Shown: positions 1-9,187, numbered from the stretch's first letter. The stretch: DNA of 64,000 nt from an uncultured Eubacteriales bacterium (GCA_934491515.1 CAKSTF010000001.1:151172-215171); one strand, 5' to 3'. Notes: generated by a model not told the origin, from the sequence alone. Translations and numbers: made by a program.

Positions 1-426
1 GCGATAGCCGCCGCCAAAAAAGCCAAGATAGACGATTTTATAAACACCCTTCCAAACGGTTACAACACCGATATAGGCGAGCGCGGAATACGGCTTTCGG
101 GCGGACAGAAACAGCGCCTTTCGATAGCGCGCATATTCCTTAAAGACCCTGCGATTTTAATACTTGACGAAGCCACGAGCGCGCTTGACAACACCACCGA
201 AATATACATACAGTCGGCGCTGGACGAACTTTGCAAGGGCAGAACCACGCTTATAGTGGCGCACCGCCTTTCCACCGTAAGAAACGCCGACGAGATAGCC
301 GTTATAGACGGCGGCAGGGTCGCCGAAAAGGGCACCCACAAAGAACTGCTCGAAAAAGGCGGAATATATAAAGAATTATACTCGCTGCAATTCCGTGAGG
401 ACGACACTTATCAGAACAACGAATAA
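1..426 (+). CDS. ABC transporter ATP-binding/permease protein, C-terminal part (5' truncated by window edge)
   Basis: The reading frame is open from the first base and stops at TAA 424-426, giving the last 141 residues. What remains is the end of an ABC exporter nucleotide-binding domain: signature LSGGQKQRLSIAR, Walker B ILILDEATSALD with the catalytic Glu intact, and the H-loop in IVAHRLSTVRNADEI. The arrangement is that of the MsbA/LmrA type, in which an N-terminal six-helix membrane domain precedes the nucleotide-binding domain; that part lies outside the window, so the substrate cannot be inferred. A hairpin with a T-run follows directly at 436-468. Confidence 0.9.
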   Translation, partial: AIAAAKKAKIDDFINTLPNGYNTDIGERGIRLSGGQKQRLSIARIFLKDPAILILDEATSALDNTTEIYIQSALDELCKGRTTLIVAHRLSTVRNADEIAVIDGGRVAEKGTHKELLEKGGIYKELYSLQFREDDTYQNNE

Positions 427-435
427 CTTAACTTT

Positions 436-468
436 GGCGGCGCGATATTAAGCGCCGCTTTCGTTTTT
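436..468 (+). terminator. Intrinsic terminator after the ABC exporter gene
   Basis: GCGGCGC at 437-443 pairs with GCGCCGC at 452-458 and is followed by TTTCGTTTTT, ten bases after the stop codon. Confidence 0.6.
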
Positions 469-551
469 CCGGCGACATGTGCGGCGGAAAAACACCTTGT
501 AGGCGAAAAACCGATTGTAAAGCGGTTTTTCAAGAACACAGGGGTGGTATT

Positions 552-608
552 GGCGGGGACAGAGTGCAGTCCGAAAATCGTTGATTTTCGAGCGAACGGG
601 GTCCCCGT
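552..608. repeat. Nested inverted repeat of unknown role
   Basis: Outer arms GCGGGGAC (553-560) and GTCCCCGT (601-608) enclose an inner hairpin, CGAAAATC (572-579) with GATTTTCG (583-590). It sits in the 242-base gap between two convergent genes, upstream of the terminator at 625-655. No coding potential is seen. It could be a structured RNA or an interspersed palindromic element. Confidence 0.5.
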
Positions 609-624
609 CCAAAAGCGCAGCATA

Positions 625-660
625 AAAACTCCCCCGATAAAATCGGGGGAGTTTTGTTTT
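625..660. terminator. Bidirectional intrinsic terminator between convergent genes
   Basis: Perfect 14-bp stem: AAAACTCCCCCGAT (625-638) with ATCGGGGGAGTTTT (642-655), loop AAA. T-rich on the plus side (TTTTGTTTT) and also usable on the minus side for the gene ending at 669. Confidence 0.85.
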
Positions 661-668
661 ATAATACT

Positions 669-3600
669 TTAGGAAAGTTCAAGTCCGCTGCCGTTTTTCT
701 TTACGGTAAGTCCCGCTTTATCCGAAACAAAGTATCCCGAAAATGCTGCGCCGCTGTCCGTAAATTTGCCGGGTGTTTTCATTGAAATTCCTATTTTAGC
801 GCCCTCCTGAAGAGAGGATATAACGTTTACTTTGGCGGTTGCATCCTCAATATAGATATTGGTGTTTCCGCCGTAAACATACGCCTTTTTGGTAAGGTTT
901 AAAATACCGTTTTTGTGGTAAACATATCCGTTTACCTTACCGCCGTAAAGCGCTAATATTCCACCTTCGCAAACGCTTATGTTCTTACCCTCTGTTTTGG
1001 CGGAATCGCCGTCTTTAACAACGGCTGTATCGGAAACGTTAAGCCTGCCCGTGCCGCCGCGGATGTATACGTTTCCGCCGCCGTCCGCACAGTTTGCAAA
1101 GCCCTTTTCGATGACGCCGCCCGAAAGAGTGGCAGGTGCAAAGTTAAGATACAGGTTTCCGCCGCGGCCGCCAGCACCGCTGACGGTTTTTTCTGCCCTG
1201 CCGCCCGAAACGGTGCCGCCCGTTATGGTTACGGAGGTTTCCTTATACGCCGCGCCTATATTACCGCCCGAAGCCGCCTTGCCGCCGGAAATCACACCGC
1301 CCGACACATTCAGGACGGAGCCTTTCGCGCAATATATATTGCCGCCTAAGGTTTCGGTGTTGCCTTGTAACGCCTTGCCGTCCTTTACCGTACCCCCGTA
1401 CATATTGAACACGGTGTTTGCAGTAGATAAGGATATACTGCCGCCGAATTTTGCGGTAGCGCCTATTATAGTGCCGCCGTACATATTCACGGTTCCTGCG
1501 GCGTTTACGGCAATTACGCCGCCTACCTGATTTGTTACCGTTTCACTGCCGTCAAGCGTGCCGCCCATTATATTAAGGGCTACTTTGTGTTTATTATTTA
1601 TTATTATCATGGCGCCGATCGCTTTTGAAGCGGCGTCCTTCTTTTTAAACCCGCCGCCGTTTTTACAGTCGGTAAAGGATATAACGGCTTCCGTTTTGCC
1701 TTTTTTGGTCATATTGTCGGGGAGCGTCTGCCCTAAAAGATACATTCTGTCCGATGAAGAACCGTTCGAGGGATACGAAGCGGTATGACCGTTAAAGCAG
1801 AGATTTATATCACCCGTATTGGACGCCTGACCTTTAAGGGTTATGTTTTCGCTTAAGAACCAGTTGCCGTAATCGGGCAGTTTGCCGCCGAACTTATCGT
1901 TTATATCCGCCTGCGTAAGGGGTTCGTAATAAACCTTTTTATGCGTTGTATGGTCGCCGATATCTGCCGCCGATTCCGGCAAGGCGCCGCATATACAGTG
2001 GAAATGATTGTAAACTATCTGCAAATCTTCGCCTGTCGTGTCCACCGCATAATTTTCACGCGCGCAGGTAAAGTTTGCCGCATACTGTTTTGCGTTTTTG
2101 GCGAATACGCCCGCGGTTTTCATATCAACGGCTATCTTTGCGCCCTCTTTAAGGTCTTTCGCCGTTACGGTGTTGTTTGCCGCGATATAAAGCACCGCGC
2201 CGTTTTTGCCTGTTATTTCGGCATTGCCCGAAAGCGTTATTTTTCCGTTTAGGTAGTAAACACCGCCTGTAAAGTATCCGTCCGGCGCGGTTTTTGTGTT
2301 TGTTACCGTTCCGCCCGACATATCAAAGGTCGATTCGGGGCTGTTCCATATAAATATGTTCCCTTCGCCCTTTGCGGCTGAAAAACCGTTTCTTACAACG
2401 CCGCCCGTCATTTTTATAACCGAATTGTCGGTGTTGGAGGATATGTTGCCGCCGCCGTACGTCTGGTGGTCGCTTATACCCTCTTCAATAACGCCGCCTT
2501 TTATGTTAAGCGTGCCGTTGTTGTAAATGTTGCCGCCGTGGCCGTCGATAAAAGCACCCGATTTGTTTTTGTGCCTGAGCGCTTTGCCGCCCGAAACCGT
2601 GCCGCCTAAAATGTTAAGCGTACCGAGGTTGTTATTAAAGTTACCGCCTATACCTGCCGCAGCGCCGCCCGAAACGGTACCGCCGTACATATTGAACACG
2701 GCGCCCGAAGAAATATAAACGTTGCCGCCTTTGCAGGTAATATGGGCAAAGCCCTCGCCGCCGATTACCTTGCCGCCCGAGATTGTCCCTCCGTACATAT
2801 TAAACACGGCGCCGCCGTAACTTACTTTTTTGCCGGACGAATCGGTCTGACTGCCTGCGGAACTTACCACTACGTTGCCGCCTACGTCGCCGCCCGTTAC
2901 CTCTTTATCCGAAAAATTCTTTCTTGTTCCGTAAACGGTGGTTCCGTTCTTTATGGCGGCGCCGTCGTACATATTGAATACCGAGCCGCCCAAAATGCTT
3001 ACCGCGCTGCCGCTGTAAGCCACGTTTTCAAAACCCGTAAGGTCCACTGTGCCGCCGCGCATATCGCATTTTGCTAATTGGCGCACCCATATACCGAACC
3101 CCGTGTCCGCCTTGGTGCGGTTTTCGGTGGTTACAATACCGCCGCCAACGCTGTCAAGCAGGGTGAATTTACAACCTATCTGAACCGCTATCGCCCTGCC
3201 GGAGGCGGAAAATTTATGCCCCGCAAGGTCAAGCACGTTTTCGGTCGCGGTATATTTAAACAACGTATTTGATGTGGAGCCCACGTTATACTGGTTTGCG
3301 GAAAGCAAATCCTCGGTCATAACAAAATGCTTGCCGTCCTCTGTTGAAGTGCCGCTTGAAAAACGGTACCACATAACGTTTTTGCCGCAGTGCGCGCAAT
3401 ATGCCGTTTTTACGGGATTTGTGTTTTTGTTTAGTATAAATATTACCTTTATTTTTCCAAGCCCGTCAACTGCGCCGGCTATGCGGTCGCCCACTTCCAC
3501 CTTATCGGGAGCACCTTTGCGCTGAACACTTAAAACTATGCAGTCTTTGTCCATTTCCGCTTCTCTTACAGGCGATTTCTGGGCGTTTGTCGCTTTTACT

Positions 3601-5072
3601 ATTCCGCCCGATACAGAGGTTACAGTCATACCGGAAGCAAAATGCATACCGCCCGTTACCTGACCTACGGGGTAGACTGCGACTATGCGGTCGCCGTCAA
3701 GCCTTATGCCGAAAGCAGGCGTTACGTATTCGGTGTCTATTATTTTTGCAAGCGCGGCGTCGCGCGTCCACACCTTAAGCTGCTGTTTCTTTTCGGCGGA
3801 TATCACGTCGAAAACGTACCTACCGTCGCTGTCGGGTTTACGGGTCCAGGTGCCGTCTGCCGTTACTTTTCTTGAGGTATTCCAGTAAAGACTTATGCCC
3901 TTTACCGTTCTGCCGCCGTGTACGAATATGTAGCACACCTTGCCGCGCGCGTTGGTAAAGCCCATTATCATATCGCCGGTTTTAAGCTGCGTTTCGGCGC
4001 CGTAGGTGCTGCCCTCGATACCCGTAACGTCGTATATACGGCAGTTTTTGGCAAGTTCGCCGCTTTGGGTCTTTCCCTGTTCGGCGCCGCCGGGTACGGA
4101 GGTTTTAATAACCCCTACGGTGTTGCCGTCAAGTTTGTTTACGTTATAAAACGTACCGAAAAACGTTCCTTTTGTTACCTGTCTTGCAGGGAGCACTTCT
4201 TTAATTATGTTGCCCTCTTCAAGTACAAGACCCACGGTGCGTATCGCCTGGGAATCTATCTGTTTTGCAATTTCGGCATCTCGTGTTTTATATATTTCCG
4301 TTTTGCCGTTTGCGGCAAGTTCAAAGTTAAAGTAGCCGTCATCGTCTACCTTTCTTGACGAAAATCCCAGTTTTTCGTTCCACATACGGGTCTTGTTCCA
4401 ATAAAGGGTGCCCACCGCTATGCGGTCATTTACAAGCACGGCTTCGGGAACGCCCTTTTCGCCCGAAAGGATACTGACGCAATCGCCGTCAAGCAGACCG
4501 TCGGTTATTCTGCTGCCGATAGTTCCCGTATCGCCCACCAGGTCGTACACGGGCGTTTTTTCGGGCAGGGTTATTGTGTATTCAAGTCCCGTACCTGTTT
4601 CGGAAGTGTTGATTTTAAGAGTTTTGCCGTCGGTGCAGTCGCCCGTGAGGTATCCGCGTTTAAGGGTAAGCTGTTTTCCCATATCCTCTATCGGTATAAC
4701 ACCGGTTATAATCCCCTCGCTGTCAAACTGCAGACCGAAAATATCGTAACTGTCAAGTTCGTTAAGTATTTTGCCTTCCTTTACGCGGCGGATTACCTTT
4801 CTGCCCTGCGTAATATTGCAAAGGGATATATGCCAGCTGCCGTCCGATTTATCCTTTGCCCTCACCCTTTGGTTTTCGGTCGTATTGTAATAATATTGAT
4901 ATCTGTCTATGTTCCAGAAAATATCCGATGAAACGGCAGCCGGCTGCGCCGCCTTTTTAAAGATTACGTCGCGGTTTATTATAACCGCGGCTGCCGCTGC
5001 CGCCAAAACGACTGCCGACAGCGCTATGTAGGTTATTTTTTTGCCGAATATCTTTTTGAAAATATTTTTCAT
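669..5072 (-). CDS. Large membrane-anchored surface protein with two right-handed beta-helix arrays
   Basis: 1467 residues. A basic N-terminus and one hydrophobic segment (about 15-35) give an uncleaved anchor or signal; the rest should be extracellular. Residues about 50-545 hold three diverged copies of a roughly 150-residue module, each with a YWN-type start and a 'DGYFNFELA / TRDAEIAK' style core. A CAHCGKNVMW motif near 560 is a possible metal knuckle. Two beta-helix arrays follow (about 640-1010 and 1150-1440), built from many FNMYGGTISGG-like rungs and separated by a second cysteine motif (HCICG, about 1025). There is no LPXTG sorting signal at the C-terminus. The ATG is preceded by GGGAGGGCGG. 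It lies 13 bases after the ceramidase-like gene, probably in one transcript. The fold suggests adhesion or glycan binding; the ligand is unknown. Confidence 0.8.
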   Translation of the reverse strand: MKNIFKKIFGKKITYIALSAVVLAAAAAAVIINRDVIFKKAAQPAAVSSDIFWNIDRYQYYYNTTENQRVRAKDKSDGSWHISLCNITQGRKVIRRVKEGKILNELDSYDIFGLQFDSEGIITGVIPIEDMGKQLTLKRGYLTGDCTDGKTLKINTSETGTGLEYTITLPEKTPVYDLVGDTGTIGSRITDGLLDGDCVSILSGEKGVPEAVLVNDRIAVGTLYWNKTRMWNEKLGFSSRKVDDDGYFNFELAANGKTEIYKTRDAEIAKQIDSQAIRTVGLVLEEGNIIKEVLPARQVTKGTFFGTFYNVNKLDGNTVGVIKTSVPGGAEQGKTQSGELAKNCRIYDVTGIEGSTYGAETQLKTGDMIMGFTNARGKVCYIFVHGGRTVKGISLYWNTSRKVTADGTWTRKPDSDGRYVFDVISAEKKQQLKVWTRDAALAKIIDTEYVTPAFGIRLDGDRIVAVYPVGQVTGGMHFASGMTVTSVSGGIVKATNAQKSPVREAEMDKDCIVLSVQRKGAPDKVEVGDRIAGAVDGLGKIKVIFILNKNTNPVKTAYCAHCGKNVMWYRFSSGTSTEDGKHFVMTEDLLSANQYNVGSTSNTLFKYTATENVLDLAGHKFSASGRAIAVQIGCKFTLLDSVGGGIVTTENRTKADTGFGIWVRQLAKCDMRGGTVDLTGFENVAYSGSAVSILGGSVFNMYDGAAIKNGTTVYGTRKNFSDKEVTGGDVGGNVVVSSAGSQTDSSGKKVSYGGAVFNMYGGTISGGKVIGGEGFAHITCKGGNVYISSGAVFNMYGGTVSGGAAAGIGGNFNNNLGTLNILGGTVSGGKALRHKNKSGAFIDGHGGNIYNNGTLNIKGGVIEEGISDHQTYGGGNISSNTDNSVIKMTGGVVRNGFSAAKGEGNIFIWNSPESTFDMSGGTVTNTKTAPDGYFTGGVYYLNGKITLSGNAEITGKNGAVLYIAANNTVTAKDLKEGAKIAVDMKTAGVFAKNAKQYAANFTCARENYAVDTTGEDLQIVYNHFHCICGALPESAADIGDHTTHKKVYYEPLTQADINDKFGGKLPDYGNWFLSENITLKGQASNTGDINLCFNGHTASYPSNGSSSDRMYLLGQTLPDNMTKKGKTEAVISFTDCKNGGGFKKKDAASKAIGAMIIINNKHKVALNIMGGTLDGSETVTNQVGGVIAVNAAGTVNMYGGTIIGATAKFGGSISLSTANTVFNMYGGTVKDGKALQGNTETLGGNIYCAKGSVLNVSGGVISGGKAASGGNIGAAYKETSVTITGGTVSGGRAEKTVSGAGGRGGNLYLNFAPATLSGGVIEKGFANCADGGGNVYIRGGTGRLNVSDTAVVKDGDSAKTEGKNISVCEGGILALYGGKVNGYVYHKNGILNLTKKAYVYGGNTNIYIEDATAKVNVISSLQEGAKIGISMKTPGKFTDSGAAFSGYFVSDKAGLTVKKNGSGLELS

Positions 5073-5085
5073 CTTTCCGCCCTCC

Positions 5086-6543
5086 CTATTTCAGTTTTTT
5101 AAGTTGTTCAATAAGAGCGTCCGCCACCTTTTCGCCGGTACCTGCCGCGTAACGGGTTATATCCGCTTCGTAGCAGCCGTACTCGTACCCGTAATTTGAG
5201 GGTATGTAGGCAAATTTTCCGTTTGTATAGGCTACCGATACGGTGTATTTAAAGGGTGAAGCGTCCTCTATTGCCGCGCCGTTTGTATCAAACTGTTCGT
5301 AGGGCACAAAGGAAAAACCTATGTCGCCTATGCGGAACGCCGTCGCTTTTATTGTGCCGGTTTTGCCCATTTTTGCGTTTCTGAGTATTGCGTTTGCGTG
5401 GAACTGACTGTAAAGTCCGTACTTTTGCGCCTCTTTTATAGAACCGCTGAAATCATCGTGCGATTTCCACCACGCCACAACCGCCGTTGCCTGCGGCACC
5501 ATGGAATCGCCATCGTGATTTATTTCCGCCGTAACGGTAATGCGTTTGCCCGCCACGCGGTCGGTATTTACCTCGGTAAGACTTTTTGCCGCCGTTTTCG
5601 CATAACCGTTAAGCAGTTTTGCGTATTCGTGATAATCTTCGGTAAGGGTTTCGCCGTCCATATATCCCGTGGCATTCATATTACCCGCCGCGCCCTGGAA
5701 ATAACTGCAGTAACTGTTTTCGGTCGCCTTTTCAAACTCTTCCCTAAAGGCGCCTATCCAGTCGGCGGAAATATCTTTACGCTCGCCGTGCACGCCCGTA
5801 AATTTGGGGTGCGCGCGGAAACTTGTGAAATAAACGTCCTTTTCACCCTCGCGTTCGAATTTTATTATGTGCAGCGTCGGGTCGTTTTCGGTGATATGCG
5901 CCGTAAGGGTGCCGGTAAATCCCACGTTGTTATGGTTATCGCCGTAGGCCACAACCTCGCCCGTGGTCTTTTTGCCCCAGTAGTGGCGGATAAAGTTTAA
6001 ATTTCTGGCTTCCGTGCTGCCGTAGAACATTTTTGCCGGCACGCGGCTGTTTAATGCCTGCACGGCGGCTTCCGCAGCCTTTTTCTTTACCTTTGCGTTA
6101 TAACGCTGCACGGCGCGCATACTGCTGTAATCGGGGTCGGGACTTGAATGTGAATGCGAAGCCGTAAAGACTATATTGTGCTCCGTAAGGCCGGTCGCCT
6201 TTTTTATGGCGTTGAGTAAATCCTCCGTGGGTGCTTCGTTGGAGATTCCTATGCCGTCGTAAGCACAAAGCAGCAGCGTGTTGTTGTCCTTATCCGAAAC
6301 GGCGATTGCGTCGAACACTATCTCGTCAAGATACCCTGTTGATATTCTGTTCGCGTTATTGCCGTAGCCCGAAAGCGGCACGGGGTCGTCGGGCAATATT
6401 CCCACGCGCGAGAACCCGACGCGGAACTGCCCCGCGTATTTATCTTTAAACGAAGGCTCCTTTTTTTCGGCTTGCTTCGGGGTGCCGCAGCCGCTGAGAA
6501 ACACAAGCAGAACCGCCGTGATAAGCGCCGTAAATCTTTTCAT
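5086..6543 (-). CDS. Lipoprotein related to the neutral/alkaline ceramidase N-terminal family
   Basis: 485 residues with a lipoprotein signal (LVFLSGC, lipidated Cys19). The body matches the metal-dependent neutral ceramidase fold: an N-terminal SRVGILPDDPVPLSGYG strand, a 'YDGIGI' metal-site region near 95 and ASHSHSSPD near 130 carrying the His-x-His zinc ligands. In true ceramidases a GDVSPN-type loop supplies the nucleophilic serine; here the matching stretch reads GAAGNMNATG, so the serine is not evident. It is therefore better called a ceramidase-like hydrolase of unknown substrate, anchored on the outer membrane face. It is first in a two-gene unit with the beta-helix protein and has a promoter at 6614-6642. 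Confidence 0.8.
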   Translation of the reverse strand: MKRFTALITAVLLVFLSGCGTPKQAEKKEPSFKDKYAGQFRVGFSRVGILPDDPVPLSGYGNNANRISTGYLDEIVFDAIAVSDKDNNTLLLCAYDGIGISNEAPTEDLLNAIKKATGLTEHNIVFTASHSHSSPDPDYSSMRAVQRYNAKVKKKAAEAAVQALNSRVPAKMFYGSTEARNLNFIRHYWGKKTTGEVVAYGDNHNNVGFTGTLTAHITENDPTLHIIKFEREGEKDVYFTSFRAHPKFTGVHGERKDISADWIGAFREEFEKATENSYCSYFQGAAGNMNATGYMDGETLTEDYHEYAKLLNGYAKTAAKSLTEVNTDRVAGKRITVTAEINHDGDSMVPQATAVVAWWKSHDDFSGSIKEAQKYGLYSQFHANAILRNAKMGKTGTIKATAFRIGDIGFSFVPYEQFDTNGAAIEDASPFKYTVSVAYTNGKFAYIPSNYGYEYGCYEADITRYAAGTGEKVADALIEQLKKLK

Positions 6544-6613
6544 AGATATTCCCCTTTCACAGGAAATTTTAAATTAACGGAAAATTTAACAAAAATTCTC
6601 CACTTCCATTTCA

Positions 6614-6642
6614 AGTATACTGTATATTTTACAATACAACAA
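6614..6642 (-). promoter_or_regulatory. Sigma-A-type promoter of the ceramidase-like gene
   Basis: On the minus strand, TTGTTG (6637-6642), 17-base spacer, TATACT (6614-6619). The spacer-10 region reads AAAATATACAGTATACTTG, similar to a sequence at the VanW promoter. Confidence 0.6.
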
Positions 6643-6738
6643 ATGAAAACCTACTTAAAAATTTGATTTTTTTTGCGCTTTTAGCCTTTTTCGGTTGTTT
6701 ATGCGGCATTTTGAAAGAATCCGGCAAACAAAAAGGAA

Positions 6739-6776
6739 AGCGCCCGAAGCGGTTTTTAAATCACGCTTCGGGTGCT
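6739..6776 (-). terminator. Intrinsic terminator of the ornithine cyclodeaminase-like gene
   Basis: 13-bp stem AGCGCCCGAAGCG (6739-6751) with CGCTTCGGGTGCT (6764-6776, one G-U pair), followed on the minus strand by TTTCCTTTTTG. A second hairpin lies nearer the stop (6828-6840 with 6847-6859). The 340-base gap 6544-6883 otherwise holds only AT-rich sequence and the upstream promoter. Confidence 0.7.
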
Positions 6777-6827
6777 CCCCTGAAAAAGTACAAAAAATGA
6801 AATTTGGAAAGGTTTAGGAAATATTCC

Positions 6828-6859
6828 CGGCAAGACGGGGACGCAGCCTCGTCTTGCCG
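6828..6859 (-). repeat. Hairpin in the 3' untranslated region of the cyclodeaminase-like gene
   Basis: CGGCAAGACGGGG and CCTCGTCTTGCCG form a 13-bp stem with a six-base loop; there is no T-run, so it is not itself a clear terminator. Confidence 0.5.
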
Positions 6860-6883
6860 ACGAAAATTTGTGTGCAAAAGTTA

Positions 6884-7942
6884 TTATACAATTATCTTTC
6901 CTGTAAGATCTTTTTCGAATATGCAGTTTTCCTGCATAGTCATCTTTTTGCCGTAACCTGCGGCAATTGCCTTTTCGTACATTGCGTTTGCAAGGGTTAC
7001 GTCTATATAGGAAAGACCCACGGCGTCAAAGTATATAAACTCGTCATCGTTTTCTCTGCCCTTTTTCTTGCCGCTTACAAGGTCGGTTATATCGCAGTAA
7101 ATATCATCGTCCGTAATAAGGCCCTCTTTAAAGCAGCGACTTACAGTCTGGGTTCTGTGCTTAACGGTTTCCCAACGGTCACAAACTATCTTATCGGCCT
7201 TGGTTACTACCTTGTATTCGTCTTCCCAGCCGCCTATGTGGCTGTAAAACGCGCCTTTCTTAATCCAGTCGGCTTTAAGAAGCGGTGCCTGGCAGGATAC
7301 CGCAGTAACAACTATGTCGCTGTCGCGCACGGCGCTTTCAAGGTCGGTATTTCCCGCAATAAAGGTCATATCGGGAAGAATGGGTTTAAGGGATTTAATA
7401 AATTCCTGCTCTTCTTCGGCATACTTTGCCGCAACCTTGCAGACTTTAAGTGAAGGTCTTACAGCCTTCATACCGAGAAGGTGCATCTTAGCCTGCTCTC
7501 CCGCACCGATAAATCCGATGGTTTCGGCGTTCTTGGGGGCAAGATATTCAGCCGCGCAGGCGCCCATTGCGGCAACGCGCACGTTAGAGCAAAGCGTACC
7601 CTCCATTACGCATACGGGGTATCCTTTTTCTATTTCGGAAAGAACTATAAGTGCGGAAAGGTTCTGTGTACCGAATTTACGCGGGTTTCCGGGGAAAACC
7701 GAAACCCATTTTACACCGCAGATCTTCTCTTTAAGCAGTGTGGCCGGCAGACAGTTGATTCTGTCCTGTGTTTCCTGATCGAAAATCTGCACGATTTTAT
7801 CGGGGAACAGAATATCGCCCTTTTCATAAGCCAGAAGGCTTCCCTTTAGTTTTTCTATCGCATACGGCAGGTCAAGACAGCCGGCGTTTATTAAGTCCTC
7901 CTGTGAAAGATAGGTAAAATCTATAGTATGGTTCGTTTTCAT
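6884..7942 (-). CDS. Ornithine cyclodeaminase / mu-crystallin family protein
   Basis: 352 residues from an ATG preceded by GGAGG at the right distance; an in-frame start 15 codons upstream overlaps the -10 box and is rejected. The protein shows the family plan: a substrate domain at both ends and a central NAD(P)-binding Rossmann unit with GFIGAGEQAKMHL (about residue 137). Family members include ornithine cyclodeaminase, alanine dehydrogenases, ketimine reductases and an uncharacterised group often annotated as tyramine oxidase subunit B; the N-terminal FTYLSQEDLINAG is closest to this last group in my memory. The true substrate is not determinable. It is divergent from an RpiR-type regulator and has an excellent promoter, which suggests regulation by its neighbour. 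Confidence 0.8.
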   Translation of the reverse strand: MKTNHTIDFTYLSQEDLINAGCLDLPYAIEKLKGSLLAYEKGDILFPDKIVQIFDQETQDRINCLPATLLKEKICGVKWVSVFPGNPRKFGTQNLSALIVLSEIEKGYPVCVMEGTLCSNVRVAAMGACAAEYLAPKNAETIGFIGAGEQAKMHLLGMKAVRPSLKVCKVAAKYAEEEQEFIKSLKPILPDMTFIAGNTDLESAVRDSDIVVTAVSCQAPLLKADWIKKGAFYSHIGGWEDEYKVVTKADKIVCDRWETVKHRTQTVSRCFKEGLITDDDIYCDITDLVSGKKKGRENDDEFIYFDAVGLSYIDVTLANAMYEKAIAAGYGKKMTMQENCIFEKDLTGKIIV

Positions 7943-7988
7943 GCTATTCCTCCGCTTTTTTATTGGATAATTGCAACTACCGAGCACT

Positions 7989-8016
7989 ATTATAAAAAGA
8001 AATTTTTATTTGTCAA
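7989..8016 (-). promoter_or_regulatory. Strong promoter for the cyclodeaminase-like gene
   Basis: Consensus TTGACA (8011-8016), 16-base spacer, TATAAT (7989-7994) on the minus strand, about 45 bases upstream of the chosen ATG. Confidence 0.8.
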
Positions 8017-8076
8017 TATGGGGAGTAAAAAAATATTTTTATTTCTTGATTGGAACAATTTTATTCTTCCGTTTTG

Positions 8077-8105
8077 TTGACAAACAAGCGCTTTTGCCGT
8101 ATATT
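8077..8105 (+). promoter_or_regulatory. Promoter for the RpiR-family regulator
   Basis: TTGACA (8077-8082), 17-base spacer, TATATT (8100-8105). It is about 60 bases from the divergent promoter, so one bound regulator could control both genes. Confidence 0.7.
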
Positions 8106-8181
8106 ATACTTGTGTTGCGCCCGACAAAAAATATCGGTGTTATGCGGTTGTTTCGCGCAAGATATGTACAGGAGGATGAAA

Positions 8182-9036
8182 ATGCAGAAGTTTCTTCAAA
8201 AAATTCAGGCGGCCTTAAGGTCTTTACCTCACGCACAAATGCTTGTGGGCGAATATGTGCTTATCCATTATAAAAACATTCCGTTCCTTTCGGTTACGGA
8301 ACTTGCCGAAAAAATAGGCGTAAGCGAAACCACGGTTTTTAAATTCTGCGGCAAATTAGGATATACGGGATATATGCCCTTCCGCCGTAAACTTGCAAGT
8401 CTTGTTCAGAACGAACTTACCACATATCAGAATCTTGAGGACCGCACGAAAGACCTTTCGGGCACCGAAAGCATTTTTGAACAGGTGCTTAAATGCGATA
8501 TGCATAATATTGAAACCACCCTGCGCGATCCGCTTAACCACCGCAATTTTGAAAGGCTGCAGGAGCGCCTTCAAACGGCGAAAACGATTTATATATGCGG
8601 TTTCAGGAGCGCTTCCACGCAGGCGCAGTATCTTGGTATGACCCTTCGCATACAGGGCAAGAACGTGCGCATAATAACGCCCGACACCGGCAACTGGGCG
8701 GAAGTTTTGTGCGAAGCGGACGAAAACGACCTTTTTATAACCTTTCTGTTTTCAAGATATTCAAAGCAGTCGGTGGATATATTGCGGTATATGCACAAGC
8801 GCGGCGTTACCTGCTGCGCGCTTACCGATTCCGCCGCAAGCCCTGCTTACAGCCTTTGCGATATCCCCTTTATCTGCGAAAACGATTCCTGCTATTATCA
8901 AGGGTCTTACACCGGCTGCATGGCGCTTATAAACACGATAATAACCGCCTCGTCCCTTGCGGATAAAGACCGCACCACCGACCACCTTAAAAAGGTTGAA
9001 AAGGCATTTGCGGAATTTGATACGTTCTTTATCTGA
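8182..9036 (+). CDS. MurR/RpiR family transcriptional regulator
   Basis: 284 residues, the usual family size. The start is the ATG six bases after GGAGG (8171-8175); an ATG at 8176 is too close to that site and upstream in-frame starts lack one. Residues 1-77 form the RpiR helix-turn-helix domain (FLSVTELAEKIGVSETTVFKFCGKLGYTGY), and about 105-245 form a SIS domain (IYICGFRSASTQAQYL; later CALTDSAASPAYSLC), which in this family binds a sugar phosphate or related effector. It is divergent from the ornithine cyclodeaminase-like gene, which is the likely target along with itself. The effector is unknown. Confidence 0.88.
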   Translation: MQKFLQKIQAALRSLPHAQMLVGEYVLIHYKNIPFLSVTELAEKIGVSETTVFKFCGKLGYTGYMPFRRKLASLVQNELTTYQNLEDRTKDLSGTESIFEQVLKCDMHNIETTLRDPLNHRNFERLQERLQTAKTIYICGFRSASTQAQYLGMTLRIQGKNVRIITPDTGNWAEVLCEADENDLFITFLFSRYSKQSVDILRYMHKRGVTCCALTDSAASPAYSLCDIPFICENDSCYYQGSYTGCMALINTIITASSLADKDRTTDHLKKVEKAFAEFDTFFI

Positions 9037-9087
9037 TAAAACAGCGCCTTGTGCTGCCGCGCGGGTTAAAAAGGATATAACCATAAA

Positions 9088-9126
9088 ACCGCCCCGTCGG
9101 AAAAATCCCGACGGGGTTATTTTTTG
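9088..9126. terminator. Bidirectional terminator between convergent RpiR and VanW genes
   Basis: CCCCGTCGG (9092-9100) pairs with CCGACGGGG (9108-9116) and is followed by TTATTTTTT on the plus strand. Confidence 0.8.
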
Positions 9127-9187
9127 CATTTTTTAGGTTTTATTTACGGGTTGCGCTGCGCCGCAGTTGTGCGGCGTTATTGCGCGG

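Noticed and set aside
979..4749. Long plus-strand open frames opposite the beta-helix gene
   Set aside because: They mirror the repetitive codons of the minus-strand gene, with Pro-rich, family-less products and no ribosome sites.
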